Assembly: GCF_027925145.1 (NCBI RefSeq) | Contig: NZ_AP027130.1 | Span: 186,001 to 250,000 of the forward strand | Direction: 5' to 3' | Source: Thermodesulfomicrobium sp. WS | Lineage (GTDB): Bacteria; Desulfobacterota; Desulfovibrionia; Desulfovibrionales; Desulfomicrobiaceae | Length of the DNA stretch: 64,000 nucleotides | Shown here: positions 41,509 through 50,874 of the stretch, piece by piece | How the letters are laid out: each line of letters opens with the position of its first letter | Numbering within the stretch: position 1 is the stretch's first letter | The notes under the pieces: generated by a model | Told to the model about the DNA's origin: nothing | Seen by the model: only the letters and a program-made list of their open reading frames with translations | Database searches by the model: none | Made by a program: the position numbers and the translations under genes

Positions 41509-42194
41509 CGCCCACCTCCCGAAGGTGCGGCCGCAGGGGTGAGCGCCCCGGCGCGAAACCGCTCCACGGCATCGGCCACGGTGCCGCCCTGCACGCCTTC
41601 GAAAATCTGGATCCCCGCCTGCTGCAGGGCGGCAAACGCCTTGGGCCCGACCACGCCGGTGAGCACCGCGCCCACCCCCATGCGGGCCACACGATCCGCA
41701 GCCTGGATACCCGCCCCATGGGCGGCCACCTGAGAAGCCCCGTTGTCGAGATATTCCACGGCCATGGTGGCCAGATCCACCACCACAAAGCCCGCTGCCC
41801 GGCCAAAACGGGCGTCCACCCGACTCTCCAAACCTGGTCCCTGACTGCTGATGGCGATCTTCATCGGCCCCTCCCCGGATTTTTCCTGTTCTGCCACCAC
41901 CCGCCTCACCGCAGCGTCGCCTTCCCACACCGTGAGCGCCAGACCCTCCACCACGGCCCGGGCCACAGTGCGTCGCGCTTCGGCCAGCACCCGACCCACG
42001 GTATGGCGGGAAACGCCCATGCGCTGGGCGGCGGACTCCAAATCCACCCCCTCCACATCCACCAGGCGCAAGGCCTCAAACCCGTCCAGCGACAGGTAGA
42101 TCTCCTCCAGATCCCGCATGGGGATGCCCTGGGGCTTGAACGAACGGGCGCGTGGAACCCCTTCCACGCGCCGGCATTTCTTCGGTCGCGGCAT
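41505..42194 (-). CDS. DUF134 regulator fused to a NifX-like domain
   Basis: A 229-residue fusion. The first 100 residues are DUF134 (MPRPKKCRRVEGVPRARSFK, LYLSLDGFEALRLVD-like EEIYLSLDGFEALRLVDVEG, then the HTH MGVSRHTVGRVLAEARRTVA). Residues about 110-215 are a NifX-type domain (KIAISSQGPGLESRVDARFG, RMGVGAVLTGVVGPKAFAAL, QAGIQIFEG). This suggests a DNA-binding protein that senses a metal cofactor through its NifX domain. It is the first of four coupled genes. Regulation of its own operon is inference. Confidence 0.85.
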   Translation of the reverse strand: MPRPKKCRRVEGVPRARSFKPQGIPMRDLEEIYLSLDGFEALRLVDVEGVDLESAAQRMGVSRHTVGRVLAEARRTVARAVVEGLALTVWEGDAAVRRVVAEQEKSGEGPMKIAISSQGPGLESRVDARFGRAAGFVVVDLATMAVEYLDNGASQVAAHGAGIQAADRVARMGVGAVLTGVVGPKAFAALQQAGIQIFEGVQGGTVADAVERFRAGALTPAAAPSGGGR

Positions 42195-42219
42195 AGTGTT
42201 TTTTTCGCTCGAAAGAGCA

Positions 42220-42414
42220 TTACTTGTCGGAAACGGTGTCCGTCAATCCCCCAGGCGTCTGCGGGCTCCCCCCGTGCCGTCCGGCGCGACCACTTCCGCG
42301 CCCACTTCCACCGCAGGAGCCGTCCCGGCGGCAGATTCCTCGTCCCTGACCGCCCTGGCCGCCTCTGCCGCCGCGTCCACCGCGTCCACTGCCTGAGCGT
42401 CCGCTCCCAAACAT
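42220..42414 (-). CDS. Possible small Gly/Arg-rich protein overlapping the DUF134 gene (64 aa)
   Basis: A 64-residue frame starting at an ATG with a strong ribosome site (GGAGGAGAAACGT before it), rich in Gly and Arg with two Cys (GICRRDGSCGG). It overlaps the 3' end of the DUF134 gene in another frame. Third-position GC is lower in this frame than in the DUF134 frame, which argues against it, so it is only a candidate. Confidence 0.25.
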   Translation of the reverse strand: MFGSGRSGSGRGGRGGRGGQGGQGRGICRRDGSCGGSGRGSGRAGRHGGSPQTPGGLTDTVSDK

Positions 42415-42767
42415 ACGTTTCTCCTCCGGCAGCACCCGGATTTTCTCCCCGGCCGCAGGGGCGCTGCAGCTTCCGCGGCCGGGATTTCGTCGGCATTCCC
42501 AATGCGGATGGCCATGCCGCTGGTCAGCGCCCGCACCACCTGGGAGCGCGCTGAGCCCACCATACGACACACCGTGGCCTTGGATACGCCCAGGCGCCCT
42601 GCAGCCTCCTCTTGCGTCAGCCCCAGGCCGTCCACCAGGCGCATGGCCTCGAGGTCTTCAGCAGCCACCACCACCCCACGCAACGCCCCCACCGGGACCC
42701 CGCACGGGGCAAACAGCCGCATTGCAGGCACGAACCCTGTTCTCTGACACCGCCGCCGACGACCCAT
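42243..42767 (-). CDS. DUF134 family regulator with Ala-rich tail
   Basis: A 174-residue protein with a Cys-containing DUF134 HTH domain (1-95: RRCQRTGFVPAMRLFAPCG, VVVAAEDLEAMRLVDGLGLT, GRLGVSKATVCRMVGSARSQ) followed by an Ala/Val/Asp-rich tail without known fold. The ATG at 42767 follows GGAGG. It lies upstream of the DUF134-NifX gene in the same direction. Third-position GC supports the tail as coding. Confidence 0.75.
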   Translation of the reverse strand: MGRRRRCQRTGFVPAMRLFAPCGVPVGALRGVVVAAEDLEAMRLVDGLGLTQEEAAGRLGVSKATVCRMVGSARSQVVRALTSGMAIRIGNADEIPAAEAAAPLRPGRKSGCCRRRNVCLGADAQAVDAVDAAAEAARAVRDEESAAGTAPAVEVGAEVVAPDGTGGARRRLGD

Positions 42768-42840
42768 GCCTCCTCCTCTTTTTGAAACATGTTTCATATA
42801 AAACGAAAGAGCCCCGCCGTCAAGGGCCCTGCGCCCTTCT

Positions 42841-42878
42841 CCAAAACGCGACAAGCCGGAGACACCTCTCCGGCTTGT
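42841..42878 (-). terminator. Putative terminator after the IscA-like gene
   Basis: A 12-bp perfect stem (ACAAGCCGGAGA / TCTCCGGCTTGT) and, on the minus strand, CGCGTTTT after it; the T run is short. Confidence 0.6.
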
Positions 42879-42908
42879 CCAGGGCGGCACGCAATGGCGA
42901 ACGCTCTG

Positions 42909-43223
42909 TTAGTGGCCGCAGCCTCCACCGCAGGAGGAGCACCCCCCGCCTTCGGGAAACTGCATGCTCGACTTCACCACAAACCCCCACTGGTCATTGA
43001 AGTCGATCTCCACGGGTTTGGCGGCATCAAACAAGCTTTGCTCCATGAGAAAGGAATACCCGGCCTGCTCGAAGGTCGCGTCTCCTGGCTTGGGCTCGTC
43101 CAAGGCCAACCCCAAACGCGGCCCGCCACAACCCGCGGCGAGGTACACCCGAATGGGCTCTTTGTCTTTTCCTTCAAAGTGCTGGTCCAGTTGCCGCTGG
43201 GCGGCGGGAGAAAGGGAAAACAT
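42909..43223 (-). CDS. IscA/HesB-like iron-sulfur protein with Cys-rich tail
   Basis: A 104-residue HesB/IscA-family protein: MFSLSPAAQRQLDQHFEGKD, IRVYLAAGCGGPRLGLALDE and EQSLFDAAKPVEIDFNDQWG. The three family cysteines appear altered: Cys in AAGCGG, then the tail SSCGGGCGH. GGAGG lies 7 nt upstream of the ATG at 43223. It is separated from the DUF134 genes by a hairpin but shares the iron-sulfur theme of the region. Confidence 0.85.
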   Translation of the reverse strand: MFSLSPAAQRQLDQHFEGKDKEPIRVYLAAGCGGPRLGLALDEPKPGDATFEQAGYSFLMEQSLFDAAKPVEIDFNDQWGFVVKSSMQFPEGGGCSSCGGGCGH

Positions 43224-43363
43224 AGAATCCTCCGATAATTTTGATTGGCGATGCCCTTGGATTAAAAACTCCCCCCGGAAAGTCAACGGCCGCGGTCTAG
43301 ATTTTTTCCTCGGCCATGCCTAAAGGGGCCGGTTCGGAAATACTGCGTTCGGAGGTTTCTAGC

Positions 43364-44314
43364 ATGATTGAAGCCCACCGCCTCTCCATGGCGCATGGAG
43401 CGACCATGGCGCTCACCGACGCCTCCCTCACCGTCGCACCGGGCGAAATCGTCGCACTGCTCGGACCCAACGGCGCGGGCAAGACCACGTTCCTGCGCAT
43501 CTTGGCCACGGCCCTCAAGCCCAAATCCGGCTGGGCGCGCATCTGCGGCTTCGACACCGTGAAAGCGCCCATCCTTGCCCGCCGGCACACCGGCTACCTC
43601 CCCGAGCATCCGCCCATCGATCCCCTCATGGCGGTGGAAGACTTCCTCCGCTTCACCGCCGAGGCACGCGGGCTCCGGGGGACGGTCCTGAGCCAGCGTC
43701 TTGCCTGGACCATGGAGCGCACCGAACTCACCCCCCGGCGCCGCCAGCGCACCGGCGAGCTCTCCAAAGGCTACCAGCAACGCGTCGGGCTCGCCCAAGC
43801 GTTGATCCACGACCCGGACGTGCTCATCCTCGACGAGCCCACCACGGGCCTCGATCCGGTGCAGATCCGCCATGTCCGCGCGCTGATCACCGAGCTCGCC
43901 GCCCACAAGGCGGTGCTCTTCTCCACCCACATCCTCCAGGAGGCCGCGGCCCTTGGGCACCGCATCGGCATCATCGCCGGCGGCCGCATCCGCGCCGTGG
44001 GCACCCGGGAGGAGCTTGCAGCTCAGGCCGGCGTCCCGGCCGTGATCCATGCCTGCCTCGAAGCCCCGGCCGCTGCCGTGCGCGAGGCCCTGGCCCAAGT
44101 GCCGGGGCTCTGCGAGGTCGAGGTCCAGGAAACCACCGCAAGCACCCAAGTACACGCCACCACGGACAGCCCCTCGGCCGCCAGCCAGGCCCTGGGGCGG
44201 GCTTTTCGTGCCCGCGACCTCACCGTGACCCAGCTTGCCGCAACGCTCCCGGATTTGGAGACCCTGTTTTTCCGCCTCACCGCCCAAAACTCCGAGGAGG
44301 CCGACCATGCGTGA
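43364..44314 (+). CDS. ABC transporter ATP-binding protein (GldA/CcmA-like)
   Basis: A 316-residue ATPase: Walker A GPNGAGKTT, signature LSKGYQQRVGLAQAL, Walker B VLILDEPTTGLDP and the switch His in FSTHILQEA. The C-terminal 90 residues resemble those of multidrug or gliding-type ABC ATPases. GGAGG precedes the ATG at 43364. The stop overlaps the permease start by 8 nt, so the two are co-translated. Confidence 0.92.
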   Translation: MIEAHRLSMAHGATMALTDASLTVAPGEIVALLGPNGAGKTTFLRILATALKPKSGWARICGFDTVKAPILARRHTGYLPEHPPIDPLMAVEDFLRFTAEARGLRGTVLSQRLAWTMERTELTPRRRQRTGELSKGYQQRVGLAQALIHDPDVLILDEPTTGLDPVQIRHVRALITELAAHKAVLFSTHILQEAAALGHRIGIIAGGRIRAVGTREELAAQAGVPAVIHACLEAPAAAVREALAQVPGLCEVEVQETTASTQVHATTDSPSAASQALGRAFRARDLTVTQLAATLPDLETLFFRLTAQNSEEADHA

Positions 44315-46625
44315 TCTTGTGACCATCATGCGCCGCGAACTCTTTCGCTTCACAGCCACCCCCATGGGGGCCATCGTCCTCGTGGCGTTCTATCTCCTTG
44401 CCGTCGGGCTCTTTGCCCCGGAGTTTTTCCTCCTGCCCACTGCGGACATGCGCCCCTTCTTCACGGTGCTTCCTTTTGTCCTCTGCGCCGTTCTCCCGGC
44501 AGTCACCATGCATCTGTGGGCCGGGGAGCGCAGCCAAGGCACGCTGGAGCTCCTGCTCGTGCTCCCCGTGCGGCCGGCGGCCCTGGTGCTGGCAAAATTT
44601 CTCGCCGCCATGGTCTTCGTGCTCGTGGCCCTGGCGTCCACCGGGGTCATCCCGCTCATGTTCGGGGTTCTGGGTTCCCCGGATTGGGGCCAGATGGCGG
44701 CCTCCTACCTCGGCAGCGTGCTTCTTTGCGCCATGTTCGTCGCCTTGGGGCAGCTCGCCTCCGGCTTTGCCGCAGACCAGACTTCGGCCTTTGTCCTCGC
44801 CCTGGGCGGTGCTTTCGGGCTCTATCTCCTCGGCTCCGACTTTGCGGCCATGGCCCTGGATGGCTGGCACCCGGGGCTGGGGGCGCTGCTGCGCCGCCTC
44901 TTCGGGGCCGCCACCTACTTTGCCCCGTTTGTCCGCGGCCTTGTGGAGGCCCAAGGTGTGGGCTTTTTCCTCCTGTGGACCGCCATTTTCCTCTTCCTCA
45001 ACGGCCTGGCGCTGGAGCACCGCGGCCAGCAAGGCTTTCGCCTCCGCTTTGCCGCTGCCGTGATCCTCTGCATCACCATCGGCGCCCTGAGCACCCATCT
45101 CCTTTCCCAAGCACGGCTGCCGCGCCTCGACCTCACCCAAGGCAAAATCCACAGCCTCTCGCCAGCCACCGCCCGCATCCTCCAAAACCTTCCGGCCCCC
45201 ATCCAGGTCACCTACTACGTCACCCCAGCGGCCCAGATGCCCACGGAACTCAAGAGCTTGGAGCGTGACGTCATGGACCGCTTGGAGGCCATGAGCGCCC
45301 AGGCGCCGGACAAGATGGTGCTGCGGCGGGTCTATCTCCAGGCCGCCAACGTGGTGGCCGACAGCGCCCAGGCAAGCGACCTGGAGCGCCAGATGCTCGC
45401 CAAAGGGGTGCAGCCCATCTCCGTGGCCGCAGTGCGCCAGACCGGCACGGTGAGCGAACTCGTCTACACGAGCATCGGCATCGCCTACCGCGACAAGCCC
45501 GAAGAAATCCTGCCCGCCGTCGTGCCCAACACCTTGGGAGAACTGGAATACCTCATCGCCTCCACGGCCCTGCGTCTTGCCCGCGCCACGCCGCCCACCG
45601 TGGCCGTGGCCAGCGGGCCGGGACAATTCACCGAGTTATCCCGCATGCTCGAGCGCGAAGGCTATACCGTGCGCCCCGTGTCCCTCGAAGAGCCCTTGCC
45701 CCAGGCGGACGCCATCGTGCTCGTGCAGCCCCAGCTCTCGGACAAAGCGCGCTACCAACTGGCTCGCGCCCTGGCCCAGGGGGCCCGGATCTTCCTTGCC
45801 GTACAGCAGGAGACCTGGGACTACTCCCAGGCCCTGGGGCGGCTTTCCGCCGTGCGTCTTCCGCTGGGTTCCACCGTCGAAGCCTGGCTTGCCCCGTACG
45901 GGGTGCGCCTTGTCCCGGGCATCCTCATGGACGAACAATCCATCGCCGTACGGGTGGCCACCAACCCCTGGGACCAGCTCACCGGCGGCGGCATGACCCT
46001 CAAACTCCCCACCCACATCCTCGTCACCCGCCAGCACATGGCCCCAGACCCCATGCTCCTGCGGGTGGACAACCTCGTCTATCTTTGGGGCAGCGCCCTG
46101 GAGCTCACCGACACCAACGCCACCCAGATCACCCGCACCCCGCTGGCCTGGACCTCGCCCCAGGCGTGGACCATCCCGCAGGAAACGACGCTCACCCCCC
46201 AATCCATCACCCCGCCGGATGCCGGCCGCCGCAGCTTTCCCGTCTTGGTGCGCCTTGCCGGCGAGTTCCCCGCTCCCCAAGGCCCGCCGCCAGCAGACGC
46301 TGGCGCCACCGCGCACGCGGTGGAACCGTGGACGCCTGCACCGGGGGAACTGCTGATCACCGGGTGCTCCAGCATGTTTGCCGACGGCCTGGTCTCCACC
46401 AACGCCGAGCTCCTCTTTGCCGCCCTCGACGGCATGATCTTTGGCGAAGATCTCCTGCACATCCGACCCAAGGAGATCCCCTCACGGGTGCTGCCGCCCC
46501 TTGCTCCCCAGGCGGCCCTGGCATGGAAGCTCGCGCTCCACGCCGCAGTGCCGCTCCTGGTGCTCGGCGCAGGCCTCATGCTGGGGCTTCGCCGCCGCGC
46601 CCAAGAACGCCAATCCCTCACTTAA
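44307..46625 (+). CDS. Fused ABC permease and GldG-like auxiliary protein
   Basis: A 772-residue fusion. Residues 1 to about 240 form a six-helix ABC-2 permease (start MRDLVTIMRRELFRFTATPM). After another membrane helix (about 250-270) the ABC_transp_aux/GldG-type periplasmic region begins at SQARLPRLDLTQGKIHSLSP and runs to a C-terminal helix near the end. In Bacteroidetes GldF and GldG are separate. A 64-bp palindromic repeat lies inside the coding sequence at 46275-46338 and is translated in frame (PPPADAGATAHAVEPWTPAP). Substrate unknown. Confidence 0.87.
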   Translation: MRDLVTIMRRELFRFTATPMGAIVLVAFYLLAVGLFAPEFFLLPTADMRPFFTVLPFVLCAVLPAVTMHLWAGERSQGTLELLLVLPVRPAALVLAKFLAAMVFVLVALASTGVIPLMFGVLGSPDWGQMAASYLGSVLLCAMFVALGQLASGFAADQTSAFVLALGGAFGLYLLGSDFAAMALDGWHPGLGALLRRLFGAATYFAPFVRGLVEAQGVGFFLLWTAIFLFLNGLALEHRGQQGFRLRFAAAVILCITIGALSTHLLSQARLPRLDLTQGKIHSLSPATARILQNLPAPIQVTYYVTPAAQMPTELKSLERDVMDRLEAMSAQAPDKMVLRRVYLQAANVVADSAQASDLERQMLAKGVQPISVAAVRQTGTVSELVYTSIGIAYRDKPEEILPAVVPNTLGELEYLIASTALRLARATPPTVAVASGPGQFTELSRMLEREGYTVRPVSLEEPLPQADAIVLVQPQLSDKARYQLARALAQGARIFLAVQQETWDYSQALGRLSAVRLPLGSTVEAWLAPYGVRLVPGILMDEQSIAVRVATNPWDQLTGGGMTLKLPTHILVTRQHMAPDPMLLRVDNLVYLWGSALELTDTNATQITRTPLAWTSPQAWTIPQETTLTPQSITPPDAGRRSFPVLVRLAGEFPAPQGPPPADAGATAHAVEPWTPAPGELLITGCSSMFADGLVSTNAELLFAALDGMIFGEDLLHIRPKEIPSRVLPPLAPQAALAWKLALHAAVPLLVLGAGLMLGLRRRAQERQSLT
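46275..46338 (+). repeat. REP-like palindromic repeat inside the GldG-like gene
   Basis: Two adjacent stem-loops (CGCCAGC-agac-GCTGGCG and CCACCGCG-CA-CGCGGTGG). A second copy with four differences over the same 64 bp lies at 49254-49317. Confidence 0.8.
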
Positions 46626-46634
46626 GGAGGAGCC

Positions 46635-47165
46635 ATGTCCCGCATCCTTGCCACGCTGACGGCGCTAGCCGCCATCCTCCTGGGGGTAACGCTGTGGAGC
46701 AACCGCCCGCCTACCCACGTGGTTGCCCCCGACGCCTTGGCCGTGTTCGCGCCGGCCGATCTCGTGGAGAGCGCCCAGCGCATCACCCTTGCCCAGAAAA
46801 ACGCGACCCTGACCTTGGAGCGGCAGCCTGGGCGCTGGTATATTGTCGAGACCAACCAAACCGCCAGCAACGCCACGGTGGCCACCCTGCTGCAGACCGT
46901 AAAGGGTCTGCGCGGCGAGGCCAGAATCGGCGATCCCAAGGACTTCGGCCTCACCGATGACGCCCTGCGCCTGACCATCACCACCGCCGACGGCGCCCGA
47001 TACGCCCTGCGTGTGGGGCGCATGGATTTTCGCGTGGTCTTTGTGGCCCGGCCCGAGGAGCCCCAGGTCTGGGCAGTAGGCGGCCAGCTCTTTGGGGCCC
47101 TTGGGGGGGCGCACCGCGCCCTGAGCCCACAATTTTGGGCACAAGTGCCCGAGTCTTCCCCATGA
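46635..47165 (+). CDS. DUF4340 protein
   Basis: A 176-residue protein with one N-terminal membrane helix (about 3-21) and a DUF4340 domain (ITLAQKNATLTLERQPGRWY, ATLLQTVKGLRGEARIGDP, FGLTDDALRLTIT). GldG-type ABC operons often end with a DUF4340 gene, and this one follows by 9 nt with AGGAGG before its ATG. It is short, with one repeat unit where many members have several. Periplasmic partner of the transporter, by context. Confidence 0.82.
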   Translation: MSRILATLTALAAILLGVTLWSNRPPTHVVAPDALAVFAPADLVESAQRITLAQKNATLTLERQPGRWYIVETNQTASNATVATLLQTVKGLRGEARIGDPKDFGLTDDALRLTITTADGARYALRVGRMDFRVVFVARPEEPQVWAVGGQLFGALGGAHRALSPQFWAQVPESSP

Positions 47166-47192
47166 GGAGCGCAAAAAACTTCACCCTCGGCC

Positions 47193-47220
47193 TTTACAAA
47201 TGCCAAAGCGGGTTTATTCC
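47193..47220 (+). promoter_or_regulatory. Candidate promoter for dnaK
   Basis: TTTACA and TATTCC with 16-nt spacing, 51 nt upstream of the dnaK ATG. No CIRCE inverted repeat is seen here. Confidence 0.35.
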
Positions 47221-47270
47221 CAAGGGAAATTTGTGTGCACCACGAAATCCACTTTTGAGGAGAATATCAT

Positions 47271-49178
<1,908 letters not shown>

Positions 49179-49199
49179 TCCTCCCCCTCCTCCCTCCCC

Positions 49200-49232
49200 A
49201 AAAAGCCGGGGCGCTCGCCGCTCCGGCTTTTT
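49200..49232. terminator. Bidirectional terminator between dnaK and gpmA
   Basis: A stem AAAAAGCCGGGGCG / CGCTCCGGCTTTTT with A and T runs on both sides, able to end both converging transcripts. Confidence 0.85.
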
Positions 49233-49253
49233 GGCGTCCTGCACCTTTCCGAT

Positions 49254-49317
49254 CCCCAAGGTCCTCCGCCAGCAGACACTGGCGCCGCCGCGCACGCGGT
49301 GGAACCGTGGACGCCTG
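49254..49317 (+). repeat. REP-like palindromic repeat, intergenic copy
   Basis: Second copy of the 64-bp two-hairpin sequence found within the GldG-like gene; here it lies between the terminator and the gpmA stop. Confidence 0.8.
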
Positions 49318-49371
49318 GACCGCCAGCGGCACGCGGCCCAGGCACGCCGAGATCCCAGATAGTCCGATCGG

Positions 49372-50127
49372 CTACTTGGCGGCCTTGCCTTGGGCGGCCA
49401 CCGCGGCCTGGGCGGCGCGGATGGTCTCCTCGTCGGCCAGATAGCGGCTGCGGATGGGGCGGCAGCTCTCATCGAGCTCGTAGACCAGCGGCTGACCGGT
49501 GGGGATGTTGAGGCGCACGATGTCTTCGTCCGAGACACCGTCCAGGTATTTGATGAGCGCGCGCAGGCTGTTGCCGTGGGCGGCCACCAGCAAGCGCTCG
49601 CCCGCCAAAATCCGCGGCACGATGACCGTCTGCCAGTACGGCACCACCCGGGCCACGGTATCCTTGAGGCATTCGGTACGCGGGAACTCCGCCTTGGGCA
49701 GCGCCGCATACCGCGGGTCGGCCATCATGGAGGTGAGGCGCTCGTCGTCCTCGGCCAGGGCCGGGGGGCGCACATCGTAGGAACGCCGCCAGATGAGCAC
49801 CTGCTCATCGCCGTATCGGGCCGCCATCTCCGCCTTGTTGAGGCCCTGCAGGCCGCCGTAGTGGCGCTCGTTGAGCCGCCAGGAGTGCTCCACCGGCAGC
49901 CACAAGAGATCGAGCTCTTCCAAAATGAGGTTGAGGGTCTTGTTGGCGCGCTTGAGCACCGAGGTGAAGGCACGGTCAAAGGTAAACCCTTCGGCCTTGA
50001 GCATGCGGCCCGCCTCGCGGGCCTCGGCCATGCCTTTTTCCGTGAGGTCCACGTCCGTCCAGCCCGTAAACCGGTTTTCCTTGTTCCACGTGGACTCGCC
50101 ATGGCGGACAAAAACGATGGTGTGCAT
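49372..50127 (-). CDS. gpmA: 2,3-bisphosphoglycerate-dependent phosphoglycerate mutase
   Basis: A 251-residue glycolytic/gluconeogenic enzyme converting 3- and 2-phosphoglycerate. Motifs are the phosphohistidine loop [17 protein letters not shown], the ERHYGGLQG block and the second active-site His in [14 protein letters not shown]. The start at 50127 has AAGGAG at good spacing. It converges with dnaK across the terminator and is divergent from lemA. Confidence 0.97.
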   Translation of the reverse strand: MHTIVFVRHGESTWNKENRFTGWTDVDLTEKGMAEAREAGRMLKAEGFTFDRAFTSVLKRANKTLNLILEELDLLWLPVEHSWRLNERHYGGLQGLNKAEMAARYGDEQVLIWRRSYDVRPPALAEDDERLTSMMADPRYAALPKAEFPRTECLKDTVARVVPYWQTVIVPRILAGERLLVAAHGNSLRALIKYLDGVSDEDIVRLNIPTGQPLVYELDESCRPIRSRYLADEETIRAAQAAVAAQGKAAK

Positions 50128-50313
50128 GAGAAACTCCTTGAAAAAAGTGCGCGAGACTGCGCGCAACCATAGCGATCTTTGTCTGTGCGGGCAATGGCGC
50201 GCCGCGGGATGCCCCTCGCCGCGTCTTCCAGAAAACCGCCTTGTCCTTGCGAACGGACAAGGCCTTGTCTACAGGGCAAGCAACGTTTGCGTTCCGACAC
50301 CCAAGGAGGATGT

Positions 50314-50874
50314 ATGCTCCCGCTCGTGCTTTTAGCCGCCCTCGGCCTGGGACTCACACTCTGGGCCATTGCTATCTACAACGGCCTGGTGCGCCGCCGA
50401 AACATCGTGGATGAGGCCTGGAGCGGGGTGGAAGTCCAGCTCAAGCGGCGGGCGGATCTCATCCCCAATATCGTGGCCACGGTGGAGGCCTACGCCGGAC
50501 ATGAGCAAAAGACCCTGGCCGAAGTGGTGCGGCTGCGCAATCAGGCCGTGGCCGCCGGCACGGTGGAAGAAGCGGCGCACACACAAACGCTGCTCTCCGC
50601 AGCCTTAGGCCGCCTGTTGGCCTTGGCGGAAAACTACCCCCAACTCAAGGCCAACGAAAACTTCCTCAGCCTGCAAACAACCTTGAACGAAATCGAAGAG
50701 CAGCTCCAGCTGGCCCGGCGCTACTACAACGGCGCGGTGCGCGACCTCAACATCGCCGTGGAGTCTTTCCCTTCCAATCTGGTAGCCGGCCGCTTCGGCT
50801 TTACCAAGGCTCCGTTTTTCGAGCTGGAAGACCCGGCGGACCGCAGCGCGCCCCGCGTGCATTTTGGGTCATGA
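50314..50874 (+). CDS. LemA family protein
   Basis: A 186-residue LemA-type membrane protein: an N-terminal membrane helix (2-21), then YNGLVRRRNIVDEAWSGVEV, QLKRRADLIPNIVATVEAYA and a helical domain ending YNGAVRDLNIAVESFPSNLV. AAGGAGG precedes the ATG. The stop overlaps the next gene (ATGA), a DUF2207 protein, the usual LemA partner. Function is unknown; the pair is a common membrane operon. Confidence 0.92.
   Translation: MLPLVLLAALGLGLTLWAIAIYNGLVRRRNIVDEAWSGVEVQLKRRADLIPNIVATVEAYAGHEQKTLAEVVRLRNQAVAAGTVEEAAHTQTLLSAALGRLLALAENYPQLKANENFLSLQTTLNEIEEQLQLARRYYNGAVRDLNIAVESFPSNLVAGRFGFTKAPFFELEDPADRSAPRVHFGS

Noticed and set aside
45636-46460. Minus-strand frame sharing the segment HRVRGGASVCWRR with another frame near 49.3 kb
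   Set aside because: The shared peptide is only the antisense translation of the 64-bp REP-like repeat.
47166-47270. CIRCE heat-shock operator upstream of dnaK
   Set aside because: No TTAGCACTC-N9-GAGTGCTAA or close variant is present.
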